Assembly: GCF_005117025.1 (NCBI RefSeq)
Contig: NZ_SWCO01000007.1
Coordinates: forward strand, 310,001 to 374,000
Source: Alteromonas portus
GTDB lineage: Bacteria; Pseudomonadota; Gammaproteobacteria; Enterobacterales; Alteromonadaceae
Direction of reading: 5' to 3'
Length of the DNA stretch: 64,000 bases
The notes under the pieces were generated by a model, which saw only the letters and a list, made by a program, of their open reading frames with translations, made no database searches and was not told the DNA's origin. Each line of letters opens with the position of its first letter. Position 1 is the stretch's first letter. The translations under genes and the position numbers were made by a program. This document shows positions 8,937 through 16,738 of the stretch, piece by piece.

Positions 8937-8950
8937 TGTAAGCGCTTACA
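8937..8950. promoter_or_regulatory. LacI-type operator 1 (perfect palindrome)
   Basis: TGTAAGCGCTTACA, a perfect 14-bp palindrome with central CG, in the 205-bp region between the divergent GH1 and MFS genes. The same 14-mer occurs upstream of GH16 at 22503-22516. Probable binding site of the LacI regulator at 6443-7444. Confidence 0.75.
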
Positions 8951-8968
8951 AAATATCGCAGAGTGATA

Positions 8969-8982
8969 TGTAAGCGCTTTCA
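8969..8982. promoter_or_regulatory. LacI-type operator 2
   Basis: TGTAAGCGCTTTCA, one mismatch from the perfect palindrome, 32 bp (about three helical turns) from operator 1. The spacing suits two repressor dimers on one DNA face. Confidence 0.7.
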
Positions 8983-9028
8983 AATGTAAATTTATCATTA
9001 ATTAGAAAAATAGCAACAGAGGTTACTT

Positions 9029-10291
9029 GTGGACACACCAGTGCAGCCGAATATTTCACCCGCCCAAGATCAAGCGGCAAACGGTGGCTACCGTTTTGCG
9101 CTAATTTCACTTACCACGTTGTTTTTCATGTGGGGTTTTATTACCTGTCTGAATGACATCCTAATTCCTTACTTGAAAGGGTCATTTAACCTAAGCTTTA
9201 CGCAAGCAATGCTGATCCAATTTTGTTTCTTTAGCGCTTACTTTATTGTATCGCTACCAGCTGGAATGATTGTGTCGCGTATTGGCTATCAAAAAGGCAT
9301 AGTGCTTGGCTTAGGTATAGCCTGTGTAGGGTGCTTGCTATTTTTCCCCGCTGCGTCCAGTCAAATATATGGTGTGTTCTTATTAGCGCTTTTTGTGTTG
9401 GCTTCTGGTATTACCATTCTTCAAGTGTCAGCCAACCCTTATGTAACCGCGCTTGGTGACCCTAACACAGCGTCTTCACGACTTACCATGACCCAGGCGT
9501 TTAACGCTTTTGGTACTACTGTGGCACCATTTTTCGGCTCTTACCTTATTTACGGTGCAACCGGCGAGCATGGTGGTGGCACTCCAAGTGCATCAGATGT
9601 GCAGGTTCCTTATTTAATTCTAGCGGCGTCGTTACTGCTTCTAGCGCTTATATTCATGTACCTGAAATTGCCTAAGCTTAATCACACAGGCGCAAGTACA
9701 GGTATATTCAAAGGCGGCGCATGGCACCACAAGCACCTTGTTTTAGGTGCGGTTGGTATCTTTATGTATGTTGGTGCAGAAGTGGCTATTGGCAGTATGC
9801 TTGTTAATTATTTAGCCAGTCCTGCGGTTGGTGGGCTAACCGAAGCAAGTGCCGCAAAACTGTTAGCGTATTACTGGGGCGGAGCCATGGTGGGACGATT
9901 TATCGGCGCTATAGTGATGCAAAAAATCTCTGGCGGCTACGTACTAGCCTTTAATGCCTGTGTGGCAATTGGTCTCATTTTACTATCCCTTTCAAGCACT
10001 GGTGCTTTAGCACTGTGGAGTATTCTGGGAGTAGGTTTATTTAATTCAATTATGTTCCCCACTATTTTCAGTCTTGCATTACACAAGCTTGGTCAAGACA
10101 CACCTCAGGGCTCAGGCATTCTGTGTTTAGCTATAGTGGGCGGAGCTATTGTTCCATTGCTTCAAGGCATGTTGGCAGACTCTATTGGCGTAACACTGTC
10201 ATTCTTGCTACCCGCTTCTTGCTATCTCTACATTGCTTATTATGGTCTTGTAGGGTGTCGCGTATCTCAAATTAACACCACTGGAAAGTAA
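9029..10291 (+). CDS. MFS transporter, fucose/glucose-galactose (FHS) family
   Basis: 420 aa with twelve membrane segments. The N-terminus [22 protein letters not shown] is the signature of the FHS family (FucP, GluP), proton-coupled importers of fucose, glucose or galactose; [10 protein letters not shown] and the C-terminal [10 protein letters not shown] also fit. The start is GTG at 9029, chosen because AGAGG ends six bases before it and no ATG fits. It is 12 bp upstream of the GH3 gene in one operon and shares the LacI-controlled divergent promoter with GH1, so glucose or a short glucan product of laminarin is the likely substrate. Confidence 0.9.
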   Translation: MDTPVQPNISPAQDQAANGGYRFALISLTTLFFMWGFITCLNDILIPYLKGSFNLSFTQAMLIQFCFFSAYFIVSLPAGMIVSRIGYQKGIVLGLGIACVGCLLFFPAASSQIYGVFLLALFVLASGITILQVSANPYVTALGDPNTASSRLTMTQAFNAFGTTVAPFFGSYLIYGATGEHGGGTPSASDVQVPYLILAASLLLLALIFMYLKLPKLNHTGASTGIFKGGAWHHKHLVLGAVGIFMYVGAEVAIGSMLVNYLASPAVGGLTEASAAKLLAYYWGGAMVGRFIGAIVMQKISGGYVLAFNACVAIGLILLSLSSTGALALWSILGVGLFNSIMFPTIFSLALHKLGQDTPQGSGILCLAIVGGAIVPLLQGMLADSIGVTLSFLLPASCYLYIAYYGLVGCRVSQINTTGK

Positions 10292-10303
10292 CGAGGATTA
10301 ATA

Positions 10304-12856
10304 ATGCGAAAAACTATAATCGCGAAGGTTGTTACAGGTGCATTGGTTGGCGTTTTAGTTAGTGCATGCTCAACGGAAAAAAACGTTTCTTCGGTCGAAA
10401 GCGCTGAAGCGCAGTCGAGCCAAGCAAGCGCAATTTGGCCCAAGCTTGATATTGAGGTCAAAAAAGATTCAGCTGTTGAAAAAAAGGTAGAGGACATTCT
10501 TTCTACCATGACGGTTGAGCAAAAAATTGCGCAAATGATTCAGCCTGAAATTCGCAATATCACGGTAGAGGATATGCGCAAATATGGTTTTGGTTCTTAC
10601 CTCAACGGTGGTGGAGCATTTCCCGATAATAACAAGCACGCTACACCAGAAGATTGGGTAGCGCTTGCTGAAAAGCTGTATCAAGCTTCAGTGGATGACA
10701 GCCTAGATAACTCGACTATTCCAACAATGTGGGGAACCGATGCGGTTCACGGACATAACAATGTTATAGGCGCAACCTTATTTCCGCACAACATAGGCTT
10801 AGGCGCAGCTAATAACCCAGAGTTAGTAGAGAAAATTGCTCATATCACAGCAAAAGAAGTGATGGCGACGGGTATAGATTGGGTGTTTGCGCCGACTGTT
10901 GCTGTGGTACGGGACGATCGCTGGGGCAGAACCTATGAGAGCTACTCTGAAGATCCTGCCATTGTAAGAGAGTATGCGGCTTCGGTTGTTAAAGGCCTTC
11001 AAGGTGCTGCTGACAAAGATTTCTTAAGCGACCAGCGTGTTATTAGTACAGTAAAACACTTTGTAGGTGACGGCGGTACTGTAGGCGGAGACGACCAAGG
11101 TGACAACGTAGCGAGTGAACAAGAGTTGTTCGATATTCACGCTCAGGGTTATGTGGGCGGATTAACTGCTGGCGCGCAGTCTGTTATGGCGTCGTTTAAT
11201 AGCTGGAACGGCGATAAGCTTCACGGTCATAAATACTTATTGACCGATGTACTTAAAGAGCAAATGGGCTTCGATGGGTTTGTAGTCGGTGATTGGAACG
11301 GTCATGGGCAGGTCAAAGGGTGCAACAATGAAGATTGTGCGCAGGCCATCAACGCGGGTCTGGATATTTTCATGGTACCTAACGACTGGAAGGCACTGTA
11401 TGACAATACCTTGGCTCAAGTAAACGACGGTACTATCCCTATGTCGCGTATTGATGATGCAGTACGGCGCATTCTTCGAGTGAAAGTACGTGCTGGTCTT
11501 TTCGAAAAGCCTAGCCCAGCAAACCGCCCACTATCTGGCGACCGTTCGCTCATAGGTAAAGCAGAGCATAGAGAAGTTGCGGCGCAAGCGGTGCGCGAGT
11601 CACTGGTACTGCTGAAAAACAAGAACCAAACACTGCCTCTTTCTGCAAATAAAAACATATTAGTAGCGGGCGATGGTGCCGACAATATTGGCAAGCAATC
11701 TGGTGGATGGAGCATCACGTGGCAAGGCACGAATAATACTAACGATGACTTCCCAGGTGGAAGCTCTATATACGACGGTATCAAAGAGCATGTTGAAAGT
11801 GCAGGTGGTAACGTTGAGCTTTCTGTTGAGGGCGATTTTGAAACAAAGCCTGACGTGGCAATAGTCGTATTCGGTGAAGAGCCTTATGCAGAAGGCCACG
11901 GTGATAGAGAAACGCTAATTTATCAATACGGTAGCAAGAAAGATTTAGCACTGCTTGAAGCGCTTAAGTCACAAGGCATCCCAGTGGTTTCTGTATTTAT
12001 TAGCGGCCGTCCGATGTGGGTAAATGCTGAGCTAAATGCGTCTGATGCATTTGTTGCTGCTTGGTTACCAGGTTCTGAAGGTGATGCGGTTGCAGATGTA
12101 TTGTTTGGCGAACAAGACTTTAAAGGTAAGTTATCTTTCTCTTGGCCGTCACAGCCACAGCAGATAGTGAACAAGGGCGATGAAACCTACGAACCGCTTC
12201 TACCATATGGTTTTGGTTTAACTTTCAGCGATGACAATGTATTAAGCGACACATTAAGTACTGAAATCGCAGTAAGCACCGACAGTAATAAACCGATGGA
12301 AATATTAAACGGTGCTGTGCAGTCACCTTGGGTATTGTGGCTGCACTCAGGCGAAGACATGCTGCCTGTGAACGCAAGTACTCATACCCTTGGCGCGCTG
12401 ACTTACCGCACTGTAGACAAAGTAGTTCAAGAAGATGCACGTAAAGCTACCTTCGATGGTTCTGAATTTGCCGCAATGCGTTTTGCGAGCAAAAGCTTCT
12501 TCCGCGAAGACTTAAGTGCGAAGCTGCTTACCGATGGAGCGTTGAGCTTCAACATTAGTCGTCACTCGGACATTAGTGCACCTGTTACTGTAGGTATGAA
12601 CTGTGAAGGCGAGGGTGATGCGGCGGGCAGCTGCTCAGCGCAGATTGACATTAGCGAACAGCTAAAAGCAATGCCTACTGATACGTGGACGAATGTGAGC
12701 ATTGACCTTCAGTGCTTTGTTGATGAAGGGATTGATTTCACCAGCCTTGTCGTGCCGTTTGAACTAGGCACTGCAGGTAAGGCAAGCTTGAGTGTGGCGG
12801 ATATTCAGTTTACGCCAAGTGCAGCAGAATCAGCGAGTATAAGCTGCCAAGAATAG
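10304..12856 (+). CDS. GH3 exo-beta-glucosidase/glucanase lipoprotein (ExoP-like)
   Basis: 850 aa. An N-terminal lipoprotein signal ends at the lipobox VSAC (Cys22), so it is probably anchored in the periplasm or outer membrane. The GH3 domain runs from about residue 55 to 400 with the substrate-binding segments GTDAVHGHNN and KHFVGDGGT and the nucleophile D330 in FVVGDWNGH. The alpha/beta sandwich follows (AVRESLVLLKNKNQTLPL; SGRPMW), then a C-terminal beta-rich domain of about 170 residues (from roughly 670), the ExoP-type arrangement of marine Pseudoalteromonas enzymes. It would trim beta-1,3/1,4-glucan oligosaccharides to glucose for the MFS transporter upstream. A strong terminator follows. 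Confidence 0.93.
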   Translation: MRKTIIAKVVTGALVGVLVSACSTEKNVSSVESAEAQSSQASAIWPKLDIEVKKDSAVEKKVEDILSTMTVEQKIAQMIQPEIRNITVEDMRKYGFGSYLNGGGAFPDNNKHATPEDWVALAEKLYQASVDDSLDNSTIPTMWGTDAVHGHNNVIGATLFPHNIGLGAANNPELVEKIAHITAKEVMATGIDWVFAPTVAVVRDDRWGRTYESYSEDPAIVREYAASVVKGLQGAADKDFLSDQRVISTVKHFVGDGGTVGGDDQGDNVASEQELFDIHAQGYVGGLTAGAQSVMASFNSWNGDKLHGHKYLLTDVLKEQMGFDGFVVGDWNGHGQVKGCNNEDCAQAINAGLDIFMVPNDWKALYDNTLAQVNDGTIPMSRIDDAVRRILRVKVRAGLFEKPSPANRPLSGDRSLIGKAEHREVAAQAVRESLVLLKNKNQTLPLSANKNILVAGDGADNIGKQSGGWSITWQGTNNTNDDFPGGSSIYDGIKEHVESAGGNVELSVEGDFETKPDVAIVVFGEEPYAEGHGDRETLIYQYGSKKDLALLEALKSQGIPVVSVFISGRPMWVNAELNASDAFVAAWLPGSEGDAVADVLFGEQDFKGKLSFSWPSQPQQIVNKGDETYEPLLPYGFGLTFSDDNVLSDTLSTEIAVSTDSNKPMEILNGAVQSPWVLWLHSGEDMLPVNASTHTLGALTYRTVDKVVQEDARKATFDGSEFAAMRFASKSFFREDLSAKLLTDGALSFNISRHSDISAPVTVGMNCEGEGDAAGSCSAQIDISEQLKAMPTDTWTNVSIDLQCFVDEGIDFTSLVVPFELGTAGKASLSVADIQFTPSAAESASISCQE

Positions 12857-12884
12857 GTTGTAGCTTTATTTCTAGCGCTTAAAT

Positions 12885-12917
12885 AACGTCGCCAGCTTCT
12901 TATCTGGCGACGTTTTT
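12885..12917 (+). terminator. Rho-independent terminator after GH3
   Basis: An 11-bp GC-rich stem (AACGTCGCCAG / CTGGCGACGTT, 8-base loop) followed by a T-run. Ends the MFS-GH3 transcript. Confidence 0.85.
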
Positions 12918-13090
12918 GTTTGTAGAGAGAATTAACCCGCGGCGCTTTTCGCGTTATCGATCTTTTCCCCATGTAACCCCGTAGCTATGTTTATTAAACC
13001 TTCAAATCAGTAGCTGGATTAAAACTGATTCAAGCAAGGTATTTTGCTAAGTCCTCGTTCACTTCACATGTTTATTTACAGGGTAGTAAT

Positions 13091-14578
13091 ATGACAAATG
13101 AAAAAACGCCTGCACCCCATCTTTATCTCGCTTTAACACCAGTTATCTTAACCCTTTTGATATTGGGTATGCAGATCTTCTACTTCGGCGTGTTTGAGCC
13201 TCATATACCGCTTGCTATTGGCATAGCATTGACCAGTTTTGTGGGGACTTATCTTGGCCTGACATGGGAAGAAGTACGGGCAGGTATTTTTAAGGTCATC
13301 CACGTGGCCTTACCGTCGGTAAGCGTTCTTATTGTTGTCGGAATGATCATAGGAATTTGGATAGCCAGCGGCACTGTACCTACTATTATTTACTATGGAC
13401 TAAAGACTCTTTCTCCCCAAATCTTTCTGGCTGCCGGTATGGTTATCTGCGCAGTGGTTTCCGTTTCGCTAGGTACAAGTTGGGGGAGCGTAGGCACTGT
13501 TGGTTTAGCATTAATGGGCATTGGCGAGGGCTTCGATATACCCATGTACTGGACTGCAGGAGCGGTGGTTTCTGGTGCTTTCTTTGGTGATAAAGTTTCA
13601 CCACTGTCAGATACCACAAACCTTGCCCCAGCAGTAACCGGTACGGATGTGTTTTCACATATAAAAAATATGATGGCAACAACCATCCCCGCCATGGTAA
13701 TAGCATTTTTAATTTATCTGGGTGTAGGCTTCTTTGTCATCGATGCTCAAAGCGTTTCATTCGCAAAGATTGCAGGCATAACCACAGCGCTGGAAGATAA
13801 TTTTACGATTTCGGGCTGGGCACTACTGCCTGCGTTAGTGGTTATGGGGTTAGCCTTAAAGAAAATTCCGCCACTTCCTGCACTGTTTGCCGGTGCTGTA
13901 ATTGGAGGTGTATTTGCCATGTTTATGCAGGGGCAAAGCCTGCAGGCCGTATTCGATTATGCAAATAACGGCTACTCCATTAATACCAATATTGTTGAAA
14001 TAGATAGCTTGCTCAATCGTGGTGGTGTTCAGTCTATGATGTGGACCATCTCCTTGGTGCTTATTGCCCTCGGTTTCGGTGGAGCGTTAGAAACAACGGG
14101 CTGTTTACGAAGCATTATTAACGCAATTAAAAGCAAAGCAAAAACCTTTGCCGGTACACAGGTTGCGGCAGTTGGCACTGCCTTTTCTACTAACTTAGTG
14201 GCAGGCGACCCATATCTATCGGTTGCTTTACCTGGCAGGATGTATTCTCCTGTTTATCGTGGCATGGGCTATTCCACCCTTAATCTGTCGCGCGGTATTG
14301 AAGAGGGAGGAACGCTTATGTCTCCGCTTATTCCTTGGAATGCCGGAGGCGCGTTTGTGATATCGGCTCTTGGTCTTGGTATTTCTGGCGCTAACTTGCA
14401 AAACTTGCTGTATATCCCTCTTGCTTTTGCCTGTTGGACGGCGCCCTTGATAGGGATATTCTACGCCTATGTTGGCTGGTTCTCGCCAAAAGCTACAGAC
14501 GCCGAACGTGAACACTGGAAAGCGTCTGGCGCTGCAATTGCGAAGTTTAATAAAGACGGTACACCCGCTACCGAGTAA
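13091..14578 (+). CDS. NhaC-family Na+/H+ antiporter
   Basis: 495 aa, about eleven to twelve membrane segments. The family signature is clear: VSVSLGTSWGSVGTVGLALMGIG, the motif FFGDKVSPLSDTTNLAPAVTG, and near the C-terminus NLSRGIEEGGTLMSPLIPWN. NhaC proteins exchange Na+ for protons across the inner membrane; some relatives exchange other cations or malate/lactate. It has its own promoter region after the GH3 terminator, so it is not clearly part of the glucan operon, although Na+ cycling would support the Na+-coupled symporter in the next locus. A modest inverted repeat (AGGGTTAATTAACCCT near 14653) follows. Confidence 0.88.
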   Translation: MTNEKTPAPHLYLALTPVILTLLILGMQIFYFGVFEPHIPLAIGIALTSFVGTYLGLTWEEVRAGIFKVIHVALPSVSVLIVVGMIIGIWIASGTVPTIIYYGLKTLSPQIFLAAGMVICAVVSVSLGTSWGSVGTVGLALMGIGEGFDIPMYWTAGAVVSGAFFGDKVSPLSDTTNLAPAVTGTDVFSHIKNMMATTIPAMVIAFLIYLGVGFFVIDAQSVSFAKIAGITTALEDNFTISGWALLPALVVMGLALKKIPPLPALFAGAVIGGVFAMFMQGQSLQAVFDYANNGYSINTNIVEIDSLLNRGGVQSMMWTISLVLIALGFGGALETTGCLRSIINAIKSKAKTFAGTQVAAVGTAFSTNLVAGDPYLSVALPGRMYSPVYRGMGYSTLNLSRGIEEGGTLMSPLIPWNAGGAFVISALGLGISGANLQNLLYIPLAFACWTAPLIGIFYAYVGWFSPKATDAEREHWKASGAAIAKFNKDGTPATE

Positions 14579-14717
14579 CAATGGCCTAGAGAAAACAGTA
14601 GCGTGGAAAGCAACAGTAGTCATAGTTAAAGCGAGACGCTTACCAAAGTGTTAGGGTTAATTAACCCTGACACTGAAGTCTGTTCGTCTTGCTTAGCTTT
14701 TAATTATTAGGCTTTTG

Positions 14718-16601
14718 TCAGTCATCATGACTAAAAATACAAACTCTATTTCTACCGAATCTTTTAGCTACATAAAGTGCATCGTCACACTGCTTGATGA
14801 GTTTCGACGTTTCAATACCTTTTTGATACTGCGCAATGCCCGCAGAAAAGGTTTGTGCACCAATATCTGGAGAAATACGCACTTTCCTATAGCTATTAAG
14901 GATTGAATTTACGACCTTTTTAGCCTCGGACGCTGACGTTTTAGGTAGGCAAAGAATGAACTCCTCCCCACCATAGCGTCCAAAAGTATCTGTTTTTCTA
15001 ATAGACTTAGAAACATGTTCACAAAAGGCTTTGAGTAAATTGTCCCCACATTCATGGCCGTAGTTGTCGTTAATTGCCTTGAAGTTATCCAAATCGATTA
15101 ACACCAATGACAAGTCATTTTGATACGCCTTTGCCTCGTTGAACTCTAACTGTATAACACCGAGTAAACTTCTTCTATTACGAACCCCTGTGAGGGTATC
15201 TACAGTCGCTAGTGTTTCTTGTTCTCTTTTTAATCTTCGCTGGACAGCATATAGATAGCTAATGAGGACTAGAAGTCCTAATAAAGTCAGCGCACCAGCA
15301 GTGAGAATTAAATTCACTCTGTTGCTGTTTGCAAGTTCCAATTGAGATAATTCGTGCTGTTGTTCTAAAAGCTGTAATTTTCGCTCAGCTAACGCACTTT
15401 CATAATAGTCGCTAAACAGCTCTTTTCTGTCGTCCGTCTGGTAGTAAAGGGTTTGATAAAAGTTCTTACTGTCTCGCAATGCTGATATGGCAGCATCTTT
15501 GTTCCCCAACTGCTCGAAAAGAGAAGACTGAATAGATTTGAATTGCGCCCAATGTAAATCAGGTGAGCTGTAATCGTCACTTAAGTTATCAGCAATTATG
15601 GCAGACAATGCGTTAGCTCTTTCAACATCTCCTTGTTCTACTAGCGCTTTAAATCGAGAAATTTGATAGGTGTTAGTATCGTAAGAGGTCGGTAGTGAGG
15701 ATATAAAACTCTCAGTTTTTTCAATTAATTTATGCGCCTCTTTTACTTTGTCCAGAGCATACAAATACTCAACTTTCAAAACTAGCCCATAGGTATAGGT
15801 ATCCCAGTCTTCAATGGATGTAGCGTATTCAATGTACCTTTCAAGCGTATCGAAAGCCTTATCGGGTTGATTTAAGTTCTCAAGGCTTCTTCGTTGGCAA
15901 TCGAGGGCAATTTGGTAATAACGGTGTGGGCTAGCCAACGGCCTAGTAATAAAGAAAGTCTCTACGCGAGAACACAGCTCCAAAGCCCGTTTGTTCTCCC
16001 CTAGGTAAGACATATTGAGCCCTATCACAAGCTCCATGTTTTCTATTGCACCGTCTCCAAAGAAACGTTTTTCGGTTAATGAAGGCAATTCGCCCAAGAT
16101 TTTTGCGCTGGAGTTCAAAGATGCTCTTATTAGTCCCATTCTCGCCAAGAAAATGGATTTAGTCGCAATGGCGTCAAAGTAAAGCTCAGTATCATTTCCA
16201 TTGGCAAACGCGATTATTTCGTCAATTTTGCTATGGGCCAAACGCCAATTTTCTTGAATGGCAAAGTTATAAGCTAACAGAATGTTGTGTCTAAAAAATA
16301 AAGACGGATGTGAACGCTTTACATCTTGTACGTGGTCTTTCGGCGCAAGTTTGTATTCTTCGAATCCCGTAGGATGATTAACCGTAGATTGCAGCAAAGC
16401 AATGTAAACAGATGCAAGGGATGACGATTCAGATAGGACGTCAGAGTCAGAGACTAATGCCATTAACTCTTTTTCACCGTCGGGTTTACTGCTTATAATT
16501 TGGGAATACGCTTGGAAATATTCATCATCGTCAAATGCCAAGACAGTGTTTATTCCAAACAAAAATAGCACTAGTACGCTAATACACTTCTTATACTTCA
16601 C
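14718..16601 (-). CDS. Diguanylate cyclase (GGDEF) with periplasmic TPR-like sensor region
   Basis: 627 aa. A signal/anchor peptide (CISVLVLFLFGINTVLA) is followed by about 390 residues of helical, TPR-like repeats, a coiled stretch, one membrane segment around 430-450 (LTAGALTLLGLLVLISYLY) and a C-terminal GGDEF domain. The active site is GGEEF at 544-548, competent for c-di-GMP synthesis. The inhibitory RxxD site (RKTD, 535-538) is exactly five residues upstream, so product inhibition is expected. No EAL domain is present. The gene stands between the glucan genes without obvious operon partners; the ligand of the periplasmic region is unknown. Confidence 0.9.
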   Translation of the reverse strand: MKYKKCISVLVLFLFGINTVLAFDDDEYFQAYSQIISSKPDGEKELMALVSDSDVLSESSSLASVYIALLQSTVNHPTGFEEYKLAPKDHVQDVKRSHPSLFFRHNILLAYNFAIQENWRLAHSKIDEIIAFANGNDTELYFDAIATKSIFLARMGLIRASLNSSAKILGELPSLTEKRFFGDGAIENMELVIGLNMSYLGENKRALELCSRVETFFITRPLASPHRYYQIALDCQRRSLENLNQPDKAFDTLERYIEYATSIEDWDTYTYGLVLKVEYLYALDKVKEAHKLIEKTESFISSLPTSYDTNTYQISRFKALVEQGDVERANALSAIIADNLSDDYSSPDLHWAQFKSIQSSLFEQLGNKDAAISALRDSKNFYQTLYYQTDDRKELFSDYYESALAERKLQLLEQQHELSQLELANSNRVNLILTAGALTLLGLLVLISYLYAVQRRLKREQETLATVDTLTGVRNRRSLLGVIQLEFNEAKAYQNDLSLVLIDLDNFKAINDNYGHECGDNLLKAFCEHVSKSIRKTDTFGRYGGEEFILCLPKTSASEAKKVVNSILNSYRKVRISPDIGAQTFSAGIAQYQKGIETSKLIKQCDDALYVAKRFGRNRVCIFSHDD

Positions 16602-16691
16602 TCGCTTTCTTCTTTTATTACTCGTACCTGAGCTTGTTTAGTGAGAGTATCAAAAATTGGCAGAAATGTTTGATATTTCTAGAGTATTAAA

Positions 16692-16718
16692 ACAAAAAAA
16701 GGGCCTAAAAAGGCCCTT
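16692..16718 (-). terminator. Rho-independent terminator of the GH16-receptor operon
   Basis: Stem AAGGGCCT / AGGCCCTT with an AAAA loop. On the minus strand it is followed by a run of Ts, 20 bp after the stop of the TonB receptor at 16739. Confidence 0.8.
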
Positions 16719-16738
16719 GTTGTCATTGCTTGATAAGC

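Noticed and set aside
12873..12884. AGCGCTTAAATA near the end of GH3 as another LacI operator
   Set aside because: Only half of the palindrome is present and it is downstream of a gene, next to a terminator.
14651..14666. AGGGTTAATTAACCCT as a terminator after the antiporter
   Set aside because: The stem is short and AT-rich with no T-run, so it was not listed as a terminator.
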